A stretch of 32,570 bases of DNA from Azolla pinnata (taxonomy: Eukaryota > Streptophyta > Polypodiopsida > Salviniales > Salviniaceae): contig JBBBWG010001715.1 in the NCBI GenBank assembly GCA_037176905.1, positions 2,280 through 34,849 on the forward strand, read 5' to 3'. Made by a program: the position numbers and the translations under genes. Below are positions 9,886-20,400 of this stretch, piece by piece (position 1 is the stretch's first letter; each line of letters opens with the position of its first letter). Below the pieces are notes generated by a model. That model did not search any database. It was given only the letters and a program-made list of their open reading frames with translations, and was not told the DNA's origin.

Positions 9886-11094
9886 GATCGAACGGGTGCT
9901 AAAATTCAGTAACTGATGATAGGATGGATATTTTCCATGCATCTTCCTTCACATGTCTACATGATTCTGCCCATGATGCTATGGGAAAATGCCTTGTGGG
10001 CTAGAAAGACATGGAAGGAAAAAAAAAGAAAGAAAGAGACAGACACGGAGAAACTGCTTTCGGAAACGATGTTTGATCGTGCTCGAATCGTGGTGCTCGA
10101 GAAAAAAGAACTGGTGCTGCTTCTTGGTCGGCCAAAGGACTTGTAAAATAGCTGTAGCTTGCTCTTGCAACACCATGATCCATGTCTGATCATGCTCATC
10201 AGCTCTCTTTCTTCTGATCAAACTGCTAATCTCATGGATTCCGTGCTCAAGGTTTTAGGGTTTTCACAGGACTACGGATTTACGCTTAACTTCTCTGCAA
10301 GCACCCTCCTTGTGAAATTGCTAAGCTCTGCATGAATGTGCCTGTGTCAAAGCTGATCCTCCTTCATATAGCTCAAGAATCGATCTTCCTTAATCAAGCC
10401 TTCTGATTCAAAAAAATACAAAAGACATACATGCATACATACAAACATATAGATAGATAGATAAAGATAGATATACTCAATTGGAAGAATAACACACAAA
10501 AAAAAAACCTATTCAAATTTTGTGTTTCCATCTATACATCAGAAAAAATTATGGCCACAAATCACATTGCTAGATAATACTCTTTCTTTACAAAAACCAT
10601 GGCCACAGATCACTGGCCACTAATACTCTTTCTTTGCAAAAATTATGGCCACAAATCACTGGCTAGTCAAGAACACACACACAGACCACATGCATCTTTC
10701 AACTGAAAAGCTGCCATCAAAATGCTTGTGTTAAAACCTTAGCAAAGACTACACAACTCACACGATTGTTATCTTCCGAAAAATCTGTTTTGCATCAAGC
10801 GTTTCTTCGTGTAAGACTTTAGCTCAAAGCACAGGACTGCGATATTGGTCAACGAATGAAACGCATATTATTTCATCACCGTATCGTCATCAAACGATAC
10901 GTCTCTCGTTAGGGTCTCAAAGATTTCAAGCTGAATACATGATTAAGGTCGACAACAAACTTGCACAGAGAACAAGTCTTGTCTGGACTAAAGAGCAGAT
11001 ATAACCACCATATACTCTATTCAGAATAAAAATACTTGCGTATTCTTTTAGACTTTTAGATAAGTTTTTATTTGATATACCCCATAATATGTGC
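9886..11094. other. intergenic, no gene seen; three ~47-bp repeats inside
   Basis: There is no convincing coding frame. Units opening ATGGCCACA start at 10551, 10599 and 10645 and share AATACTCTTTCTTT. GATA/CATA microsatellites lie at about 10428-10470, and a small hairpin at 10881-10900 (GTATCGT / ACGATAC). The right end should contain the 3' UTR of the Sec14-like gene. Confidence 0.65.
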
Positions 11095-12735
11095 TCATTC
11101 TGTTTTCCAAAACGCTGCTGCTTTTAAATCATCTTCTTCCATTTGTTTACCATTCATTTCATGGTCATAAGAGACTCTCTTTTCCCCTCCAAACGAAGTG
11201 TGCAGTTTTGTCTTGTCAAAAAGCTCTTCCATCAACTTAATGCTCTCTGAATTCGAGCACACAAACTTCACTTTTTCGTAAGTCTTTGGGTCAAGGAAAT
11301 GTTTCACCACCTATCAAAACAAACAGTTGCCAATGTAAACAATTCTTTGTACACCTATGTCTGCCACCTACAAGTATGTCATTGTAGAACGGTAAATGTA
11401 AGTATGTATGTATGTATGTGTATGTAAGTATGTAGTATGTGTATGTGTATACATATGTATGCATACACACACCCAGAAAATCTGTGTATGAGTACATTTT
11501 AATGCATTTGCCGATGTTAATATATGCATTGCATGCATCTACAAGCTATGTTAGACTTGAGTTGCATTAACACATATATACCCTCTTCCAAGATGTCAAT
11601 GCCATACCTTCCAAAAAGCTTGAAAAATCCTGGGCGGATTGTAAAGGATTGCATATGCAAGCCTCTCTGGGTAGTGGTTTTGTAATACATTTGTGGTTTC
11701 ATACGTTAATTTCACTGATACAGCTGTGGTAAATGACCATCCTGTAAAATCGATTAACCAGACCATTTGCTCTTGATCAGGAGGCAAGTTCATAACTGCA
11801 TTCTCCATTAAGTAAACCAAGTGCCGGATTTGACCCTCAGAACATTTAGTATTCTGAATACCGACAATAAAAAAGAAACAAACACAAGTGCTCTTAGTTA
11901 AATTTTATTGAGGATAACCGGCATTTACAAGTCCATTTCTTCATAAACCTTCCAGAATAATCCCAAGTATCAGTTTATTTTAGCAAATCTCCTTGTCCAA
12001 AACCAGAATAAATGCTGATTTGCAGAACAAAAAAATATTTGCTAGTGGTATTTATGTTTCCTTCAATCCCTTCTCATATTTTTCATAGAATTCAATCAAG
12101 GATTATTCAAAGAAACCGTGAAAACAGAGAGCTTTTTCCTAGTTATATATAATTCCTGTCTTACCTGGTTAGCTGGTACTAGCACCAAAACCGTTCTTCC
12201 TTGCTTATCGAAAAAATCAGCTCGGTAAACCTTCCCTGTTTCGCCTTCAATCGCTACATCTTTCTACATAATGCACGTTGCTTAAATACGTGAGTGTATG
12301 CTGTTTTCTTCCTTTCCAGGTGACATGACAATGCTATATAAAACCTGAAAAGGAAAGAAAATAGACATACCCATCGGATCAGTTCAGGTTTGTATGATGC
12401 TCTCCAGGCAAGAGAATGCTCGATCATCTTCTTAGCCTTCTGCACATCCCAATTCCGAGCTCGAAGGTAGCGGCTCAAGCACGCATCCGAACAATACTTT
12501 CGTCCATTATGACTCAATGCTTCTTCAGAGATGCATAACCTCAGTTCATTGACCTTTCGAATTGTGGAAAAAAGGTTCATAATGATGTTCTAAAACCCCA
12601 AAAGTTTAAGAATCCATATAGTAGGTGCAAACATAAGGAAAAAAAATCCCTAATCTTCATCATTACCTTATGCTGCTTCTCTTCGACAGTGTAGACATCC
12701 ACTTCATGGATGTCATGATGGTTACGACGGAACAT
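11095..12735 (-). CDS. Sec14-like (CRAL-TRIO) lipid-transfer protein, 5 exons, 270 aa
   Basis: Exons 12735-12667, 12553-12371, 12263-12165, 11853-11608 and 11310-11095 all join in phase 0 with GT-AG borders and give 270 residues. The start MFRRNHHDIHEVDV leads into a CRAL-TRIO N-terminal helix bundle (RYLRARNWDVQKA near residue 51). The Sec14 lipid-binding fold follows, with VWLIDFTGWS near residue 148 and the YPERLAYAILYNPP strand-turn near 178. The length and single-domain layout match the small plant Sec14-like proteins without a GOLD or nodulin tail. Members bind and exchange phosphatidylinositol or phosphatidylcholine between membranes and are usually cytosolic or peripheral. The ligand is not predictable here. 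A CT-rich tract near 14250-14298 could be a distant 5' UTR exon, but this is a guess. Confidence 0.95.
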
Positions 12736-13039
12736 TGTGACTTCTCCAGTTTGGAACTGCCCATTTCAAAACGTTTATTGGGTTGTTAGGCTTGAGGATG
12801 TGCAGTTACATACAGTAATTTTCTTTTCCCAATACCATATATTAGTGCATTTGCTGATTAACAGAATTATCATCAAATTTTATGCCCAAGAAGGTAAATT
12901 CTTTCTTCGGGCTCGGGCATTGTCAAAGAAATTCCAAACAGTGATTCTATATATGTTTACATTTGCTGACTAACAGAATCCTATCATACTCTGCCGGGAA
13001 ATTCCAAGATTTCCTGCTTCATTTAACCGTGTTCTTTTT

Positions 13040-13580
13040 TTTCACTTTCAGAATAATTACACCTTAGTTCGACATGTTCCATCTTAGACCAAGACTATGG
13101 GATCGCATTTTCAGTCTACTTCCCAATTTGTGAAATCCGATTTACTCTCTGCAATACTTTGTTATCGTGTATCAACTACCCACATACTGCAATGAACGTT
13201 TCTATCACATTGCTTCAAAATCAATCTTCCAGGATAACGACAGTTCAAATTGGCATGTTTCATGTTAGGGACAAATTATCAGATCACATTTCCAGATTTC
13301 TTCCCAATTTGTGGAATCGAATTTAATCTTAGGAAAACTTTATTATTGCAGCATTGATGTATTAAATACCCTAAATACTGCAAAGCAAGTTGCCTTCACA
13401 TTGCTTTGAAGTTCGATCTTCTGGATAAACAATGCATCAGTTTGACATATTCCATCTTAAAGCAAGATTATGGGATCATATGGTCTCTCTCTTCCGGACT
13501 AACAACACCTTAGTTCCTTAAATGTCATCTTCGGGCAAACTTATGGGGTTACGTGCCTAGACTTTTTCCCGATTTTTGAA
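13040..13580. repeat. degenerate ~180-190-bp tandem repeat upstream of the Sec14-like gene
   Basis: Related segments beginning GRCATRTTYCATSTTA start at 13071, 13252 and 13444. A fourth, more diverged start lies near 13520. Each is followed by an ATTATNRGATCRCAT-like box, TTCCCAATTTGTGRAATC and an ATACTGCAA box. The third copy looks internally deleted. No coding potential. Confidence 0.7.
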
Positions 13581-14246
13581 ATCGGGTTTATTAGTCTTTG
13601 CGAAACTACGTTATATCAGCACCGGTGTATAAAGCATCCAAATACTGCAAAAGCAGATCAACTGTCCCGTGTAACCAAGGTAAAGGCTTTACTTGGTCTC
13701 GCATATATAGCTCATTGTGCTTCACCATGAAGACCATATTAAGTACAAATTTCTCAATGCCTGCTATATACATAGATCTAAACTAGAGCAGGTTGGAAGA
13801 AGAGCAAACCAAACCAATACATCTCGCCAAATATCATACGAACAAATACCTCCCCATCGAAACATCGGCTTTGCATCGAAGCCTGAGCCTCCAAAATTAT
13901 GCCAGAAGCTTGAACGGGAAAGGACAGTCACAAAGCAACCCAACATGGGCAAATGGCCCACATTCATCCAAATAACGAAGTGAAAGCAGAACTGCGTTCA
14001 AATACAGACATGGCGGCGGTGGTGGTGGTGGTGATGGTGGTTATGGAGGAATCGACTACAAAACGCATCGTTTCCAAAAGTAATCCACAAGATCATACTA
14101 AAAACGGTAGGCCAAGGAAAGAAAGAAAGAAGAAAGGAAGGGGAGAAGGAAGGGTATTACCAGAGAAAAGAGGCAGGACGCAGATCAAAGGCCCTGAAAA
14201 AACAGAGAGAACGAGAGAGGAAGAAAGGCTTCATACCTTTCCCTTT

Positions 14247-14250
<4 letters not shown>
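13581..14250. other. no gene assigned; possible 5' leader of the Sec14-like gene
   Basis: Several overlapping short ORFs exist but none shows family features. On the minus strand a CT-rich tract followed by AAAGGTATGAAG near 14232-14242 could be a 5' UTR exon and donor. That is unproven. Confidence 0.35.

Positions 14251-14298
<48 letters not shown>
14251..14298. repeat. (GA)n microsatellite
   Basis: About 24 AG dinucleotides with one AAAG interruption at the right end. It is CT-rich on the minus strand. Confidence 0.95.
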
Positions 14299-14394
14299 CT
14301 TTCTTCTTCTCTTGACATGTGGGCGAATATGCTTCTCTACCACCGGCTTCTATTGATAGATAAAAGATTTGTTGTATCTGCTTTAGCCCAATCT

Positions 14395-14670
14395 GTTTTA
14401 GCTGAACGATCGATCCATTTGCATCCACAAATCGATTTGTTTCCGCTGATAGACTGATTCGTCTGTGTCCACATCGATTCGTTTGTGACAATAGAGATCG
14501 ATTTGTTTGCATAGATCGATATGTTTCTGCTGATAGATCGATCTGTTTGCGTCCGCAAATCCATCCATTTGCAACAATAGAGATCGATCTGTTTGGGTTC
14601 ATAGATTGATCTGTTTTTGCACATGTTTGTGTCCGTGGAGCGATATGTTTGTGTAGATAGATCGTTACTG
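14395..14670. repeat. degenerate minisatellite with GATCGATCTGTTTG core
   Basis: Roughly 20-30-bp units built around ATAGATCGATYTGTTTGC recur about ten times. A weaker outlier lies near 14800-14865. On the minus strand the array gives a repetitive frame rich in NRSI/KQID. That is a product of the repeat, not a gene. Confidence 0.8.
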
Positions 14671-15553
14671 TCTTGTTGAGATTAGTTATGCCCCGTTTGA
14701 CTAGGGCCCAATGCTCGAGAACTCTCTATTGGATTGAACAAATGTTGTAATCGATCAATGAGGAATCGCAAAGCTTTTCTGCTTTGCATGATTCATTTCC
14801 ATTGATACATCGATCTGTTTGTGTCCATAAATCGAGTTGTTTGTGCCGTTAGATCGTTTATTGTCCTACTAAGGTTGGATATGACCTGCTCGGCTAGAAC
14901 CCAATGTTCAAGTCCTTCTGAAACCTCAGAACCAGGTAGATGTCTTGCAAACGAAAGTCAAAGAAAACGGCTTTTGAACGCGCGATGGGGCACACCTATT
15001 TCAGTATACCTGAAAGTTGTGATGAATCGAGAAAGGAATCAGAATAGTTAAATGTGTCAAGGGTCCCAGAATTGGCAGTTGTTGCGCATCGAATGATGGC
15101 CACTTAGTTGCTCCTAAAAATGGCCGCAAGCAAAACGCTGACCAACTTTCTCGTCTAATCATAAGAAGAAAACAAAAGGCAAAGATTAATAACATCTCCT
15201 TCAATTGTTTTCTTTTGTATAAATGATCCGATTCTTTAATCCGCTCCAATGATCCATGCGCCAGTAGAGACGTGGATGGAGTTGCAACGATCGTGCTGAA
15301 AATGCATCAGCAAGAATATATGTATGTTTTCGAGCCTATTAGGATTGGCGCATCAAACTTCATTTGTCATTGAAGATGAGTGGTTTGGGATCATCGAAAG
15401 TTCAATGGCCTGGACCTACTATATGTATTTTAGCATCATATTCAACAACACGTGGGTCATACTCATGAACATATTGATTAATGAATTGAAAGCTATTTTT
15501 GTATGTTCTCTTTGATCCGGTTATTTCTATTTTGCTTTTAATCTATAAAATAT
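14671..15553. other. intergenic, nothing recognised
   Basis: Only short ORFs without family features. Confidence 0.5.
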
Positions 15554-16004
15554 GGGAGCATTGCCAAAGAAACGCTAACAAAATTATAAACTACATTTTA
15601 ACACCTACTGAAACTCGAAATTGCAAATTAACGTCTAGCTCTAAAATTCAACGCTCAATCAATTGATTAACATCAGATCAATTAATTGTGAGGTCAATTA
15701 ATATCAAATTAATCGATGTATTAACGCTCAATTAATATATTAACACCAAATTAACGTGCTAATCAATTAATTAAAATCTAAAATTACTAATAGAATATGT
15801 TAATAGAATATAGTAAAGCAATCTATAGGATCAATTAGCGAGGAGAGATTAAAAGTAAAATTAATTAACATTATACTAACGGAATTAATGGGGTGTTAAT
15901 TGTTAGTAAAAAATGAACGTAGGCATTAATTTGTAATTTATGATTTAAGTAGCCATTAAAATGTAATTTATAATTTGTTTAGGCGTTTTTTTGGTAATTC
16001 TCCC
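15554..16004. mobile_element. MITE-like element with ~88-bp terminal inverted repeats
   Basis: The left end GGGAGCATTGCCAAAGAAAC and the reverse complement of the right end GGGAGAATTACCAAAAAAAC stay alignable for about 88 bp at roughly 80% identity. Both share AAATTATAAAYTACATTTTAA. The 451-bp element has an AT-rich, self-complementary interior and no ORF. TAT flanks both ends. A longer target duplication is not clear, so the superfamily is open; long TIRs with GGG ends would fit a Mutator-like non-autonomous element. Confidence 0.82.
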
Positions 16005-16149
16005 TATGCATTTTTCTTTTCTATTATAATTTGCTTTTTTTATCAAGATTTATTCTATCGCATTGATTGATTTATTTTGTCGGATATTCGGTTACACTTA
16101 GAAATTCGTGCGACTGACCACACAAGTTAACAAAATCTCGTGCGACTGA

Positions 16150-16605
16150 GTAAGGGCTTAGGGTTTGGGGTTTAGGGGCTCAAGGTCCATGGTTTAGATT
16201 GTAGAATTTTAGGGTTCACGGTATAGGGTTTAGGGTTTTTAGTTTGTTCAGGGGTTTAGGGTTTAGGGTTTAGGGTTTAGGGTTTAGCAGCTCAAGATCC
16301 AGGGTTTAGGGGCTTAAGGTCCATGGCTTAGACCGTAGAATTTTAGGGTTCACATTACAGGGTTTAGGGTTTTTAGATGTTCAGGGGTTCAGGGTTTAGG
16401 ATTTAGGATTTTAGGGTTTAGGCTTTAGCATCTCAAGATCCAAGGTGTAGGGGCTCGAGGTTCAAGGTGTAGGGTTTTAGGGTTTAGGGTTTAGGATTTT
16501 AGATTTAGGGTTTAGGATTTAGGTTTAGGTTTACAGGCTTAAGATCCAAGGTTTAGGGTTTTAGGCTTCAGGGTTTTAGGGTTTTAGGTTTAGGGTTTAG
16601 GGACT
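16150..16605. repeat. interstitial telomere-like array with ~135-140-bp higher-order repeat
   Basis: Degenerate TTTAGGG units, several perfect in a row near 16255-16285, are mixed with non-telomeric spacers. The spacer GGGGCTCAAGGTCCATGG recurs in variant form at 16175, 16309 and 16449, giving a higher-order period of about 134-140 bp. The motif is the Arabidopsis-type plant telomere repeat. Confidence 0.9.
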
Positions 16606-16672
16606 CGTGATGCATGCATTCACAATGTCACATGCCACACGAGCATGATATCTGGCACACTGGGGGATGTGA

Positions 16673-16795
16673 TGCATGCATGCATACACACATACATACA
16701 TACATGCACACATACATACATGCACACATACATACATACATGCTTGCATGCATGCATACAGACACGCACACATACATACATACATGCACATGGCA
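16673..16795. repeat. CATA/CACA/TGCA microsatellite, alternating pyrimidine-purine
   Basis: CATACATACATGCACA-like units. From 16673 to 16743 pyrimidine and purine alternate without a break (71 bp). Confidence 0.9.
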
Positions 16796-17340
16796 TGGCA
16801 TCACACTGCCATAACATGCCCGCACGCAAACCATGCCATGGCATGCATGGCAGCCCGTACGCAAACCATGCCATGGCGCAGCAGCATGACGCAGAGCATG
16901 TCATGCCATGCCATGGCTGCATAACCACGCACATACATGCATGCATACATACATACACAATGATAATGTTACATGAGCCAGCGTAATCCTGACATGACAG
17001 GGCATGGGGTGGGGGTGGCATGCCGCAGCAGCATCATGCATAGCATGCCATGGCATGGCATGGCATGCATAGCTGAAAAACTGCGCACATACATACATGC
17101 ACGATGCACAATGTCACATGACCTACCGTATGCTGACATGTCATAGCGTGGCACGACACATCGCATGGAATATCATGACGTGGCATGACACATAGCATGT
17201 CATAACGTGGCATGGCATGACATGACACATAGCATGGCATGGCATGGCATGACAATGACACATAGCATGGCATGCCATGACGTGGCGATGACACATAGCA
17301 TGGCATGGGATGGCATGGCATGGCATGGCTTGACGTGGAA
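16796..17340. repeat. CATGCC/GGCATG-rich degenerate repeat block
   Basis: Dense CATGGCATGG and CATGCCATGG palindromes. A longer unit (AAACCATGCCATGGCATGCA-like) is seen near 16829 and 16863. From 17157 on, units of GACACATAGCATGGCATGGC recur every ~40-50 bp. Cys/His/Met-rich ORFs on both strands (for example 16620-17021) are artefacts of the repeat. Confidence 0.88.
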
Positions 17341-17413
17341 GGAAAAACGTTCAGTTACATCCACTCCCTTCTTTGATTCTGCTCAAGGCGATGATTTCGA
17401 TCGCCATCGCTGA

Positions 17414-20400
17414 TTCCATTCTCTTCGGATCCCACATCTGGAACGCCTCCCTGATGATCTTTCCTCGCTGCAGTTGGTTCACTTCCTAACAAGGTAACCA
17501 TCGCTCGAACCTTATCGTGATGTTCATTTTTCTATCGTGATGCTTCTTCTGATGGGAATCGTTTCCCGTTTCCCGTTTCCCGTTTCCGCATGCTGGTGGC
17601 GTTTTCTGCAGCTGCCATGAAGACGAATACGACGTCCAAAACGTAGATGTCGGTATCTAGATGATTGATCTTTCCACTCAACCTGTAGAATTTCAGACTC
17701 ATCCTCCGTGACGGCAAGACACAGATGGATTGCCTCCGATCCAATCGGATGTTTTCTTGCGTGGTAATCAATCTCTTCACCATGCCCGTTTCTCTTTGAT
17801 ACGAATACCTTCTGACAATATAAATCGATGAATGTAGTACTGATACGTTCAGGGTATAGGGTCTAGGATTTCTTGCAGTCTCCGATGCTTTCTACAGTTA
17901 GTTTCTAGGGTTTCATGTAATGAAATGCTACGATTGATGATCCGAAAAGAGTTTAACTTGGATTGATTTCATTTTCCAACAAAGTTGTCATACTAATACG
18001 TAATCTGCTTCTTGGTTTACCATGATGTATGCTCGTTGATGATCCCTTTCCACTCGTTTGTACATGCTGATCTTTAACATCTATTTAATTCTAAAAGAAT
18101 ATGAGTAATACTGACGTCTTTCTGTTTATCGGCTTTTTATTATGTATAACATATGTTCGTGAATCTCCTGACGATATTCTTGCTTTAAATGCTCAGGCTC
18201 AAATGTATGGAACTCAGGCCAGATACTACGTTTTCAGTTGATTATGATGGAAACACCAATGGCACAATACTAGAAAAACTGAGCATCTTATTACTCCCTC
18301 TAGAATTAGAAAAACTGAGTAATTGGTATGACTTTTAGTTCATTTTGAGTTTATTTCGATGGACAACACTATTAGAAAAACCGAGCATTTCATTTCTCCC
18401 TCTAGAATTAGAGTTATTTGTATAACATTCTTGGTATGTTAGTGCATATATAAATAGTTTGTATGTATGTCCTAACACATATTTACACAGTTTTGTGGAA
18501 TTAGTAGTCTGTTTCTTTTGGAAACACGCTTTTTTGTGAAAATCCAAATGAGGAAAAGTCGGACAAGGTTTAGGCTTATATATGGGACTAAATGTGCTTG
18601 TTTACATGTGGAAGTTCAAGATCTTTCCTTCAAGCCTTATCTCATGTATTTGCTGCGTAAGGTATGGTGCAGACACTATCTCAACCTTTCATTCACTATC
18701 TCATTTGGAACAAGATATTTTCCCGAATTATGATCCTGTAGTGATCTCATGCATTATCCTGAAGGTACAGGAGCATAGAGTATGTTGAATAAGTTATGGT
18801 GCAGAGACGGTGAAGGATGGGAAAAGATTTAACCTGTCTAGTAGTAGGTACTGGAGCATGTATGTGCTGAACAAGTTGCGGCACAGAGACAATGAAAGAT
18901 GGAAAAAGTTGGACCTTTCAGGCATTATCTCATTCAGAGATAGATCTTTTTCCCGTTTCAATGTTAAAGTAATGCTGTCTGATTTGTTGGAGGTTCTGGA
19001 AGACAGTGAAGGATGGAAAAAGATTCAACCCGTTGAGTGTTATATACACTGTGCTACTATCAGATCCAACATAACAGAAAGTAGGAATAGTTTTTTCACA
19101 GATAAAGAGGTGTGAAGTCTGAAATCAAAGAGATCGCAAGAAATGGAAACTATAGATAAGACGTCTCGAGTTACAAGAATAGTAGACATGAAACTATGTT
19201 ATTGTTTAAATTTGTAGATGGATTGAGTTATAAAGGAAACGATCTCATCTTTTTCAGCTGGAGAAATCTTACAATACAGATAAATCTCTGTCTATTTGTT
19301 TAAGACTCAGTTATGGGAGTGAACTTGGGGATAAGCCTTTATCTGCTTGCATAACATTGAATTTATTAGACCTTTGATTTTAGACTAAGGGCAGCTCATA
19401 CATAATAAGTAAATCTGATATTTTTATACTCTAGTTGAAGAATCTCAAAGCCAAGAATCTCAAAGCCAATGCCACAAAATGATTTCTATGAACCTTTTCT
19501 TGTATTTGTGTATGCATATGCATATGTATGGGTGTATCTAATATCTCTGGTTCTGTATATTCCAGGAAGACTTCATAAGGAGAGATGTATGATGGAAGAG
19601 AAAAGAACCAGATCCCGCAGCAGATAGACCATACAGTGAAGTTATTCTCTCAAAAGGCAAAGTTGAAAGGCTGTCATGTTTACCTGTTGAGAATAGTGGT
19701 TCTGGAGAGGAAGCTAACCTCTCTTGGATTCAGTATAAAGAAGTCAAAAAAGTTCCCATATCCAAGTGTCAGGGTCTTGAAACTACAATGCAAATGAGTT
19801 ATGCTGATTGTTCAGAGGCCGATCTCGAATGGTCATTCATAGCAGATCAGATTAAGGAAACAGTTTCGACTTCTGATGTTCTTGAAAGGTTGGACCAGAA
19901 GGAGAATAACGAGGGGACTCCCACCGATCCTAGCGAAGAGGATGTGGAAGAGGATGGTAGAATGAGTAAAGAAGATTATTCATCTACAACTAGCTCTTTC
20001 CTTTGCAGATCAAATGCTGAGGGATATTATATTGTTGAGTTAAAAAAACTAACTCAAGAATGTGCAAAGGGAATCCACCCTTATGGATTCTGTACCACAT
20101 TCTCATCACAAAACAACAGTGTTTCATCGAATGTCATCCATACTGGTAAGGCATGCGTATCCATGGTTCCTGAGAAAGGTCATTCATCTGTTCAAAATTG
20201 TGATTTACCATCATTTCAGAGCAGACTCTTTTGGAAAGGAGCCTCGTCAATGTCAATATGTGATACCAAATCTCCTCAGCTAAAAAATGCAATTTCTTCC
20301 TTATCTGCAGATAGGTTTCTACTTGAGGCATACGTCTGTCGTAATGAACCATCTTCTGAAAAGCCTTTCATGCCGACTTCACCTACACTTTTGGCTACAT

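Noticed and set aside
14231..14624. Repetitive minus-strand ORFs rich in NRSI/KQID
   Set aside because: Translation of the GATCGATCTGTTTG minisatellite; two frames are open for the same reason.
16597..17321. Cys/Met/His-rich ORFs on both strands
   Set aside because: Translation of CATA and CATGCC repeats; open in many frames at once, so not evidence of a peptide gene.
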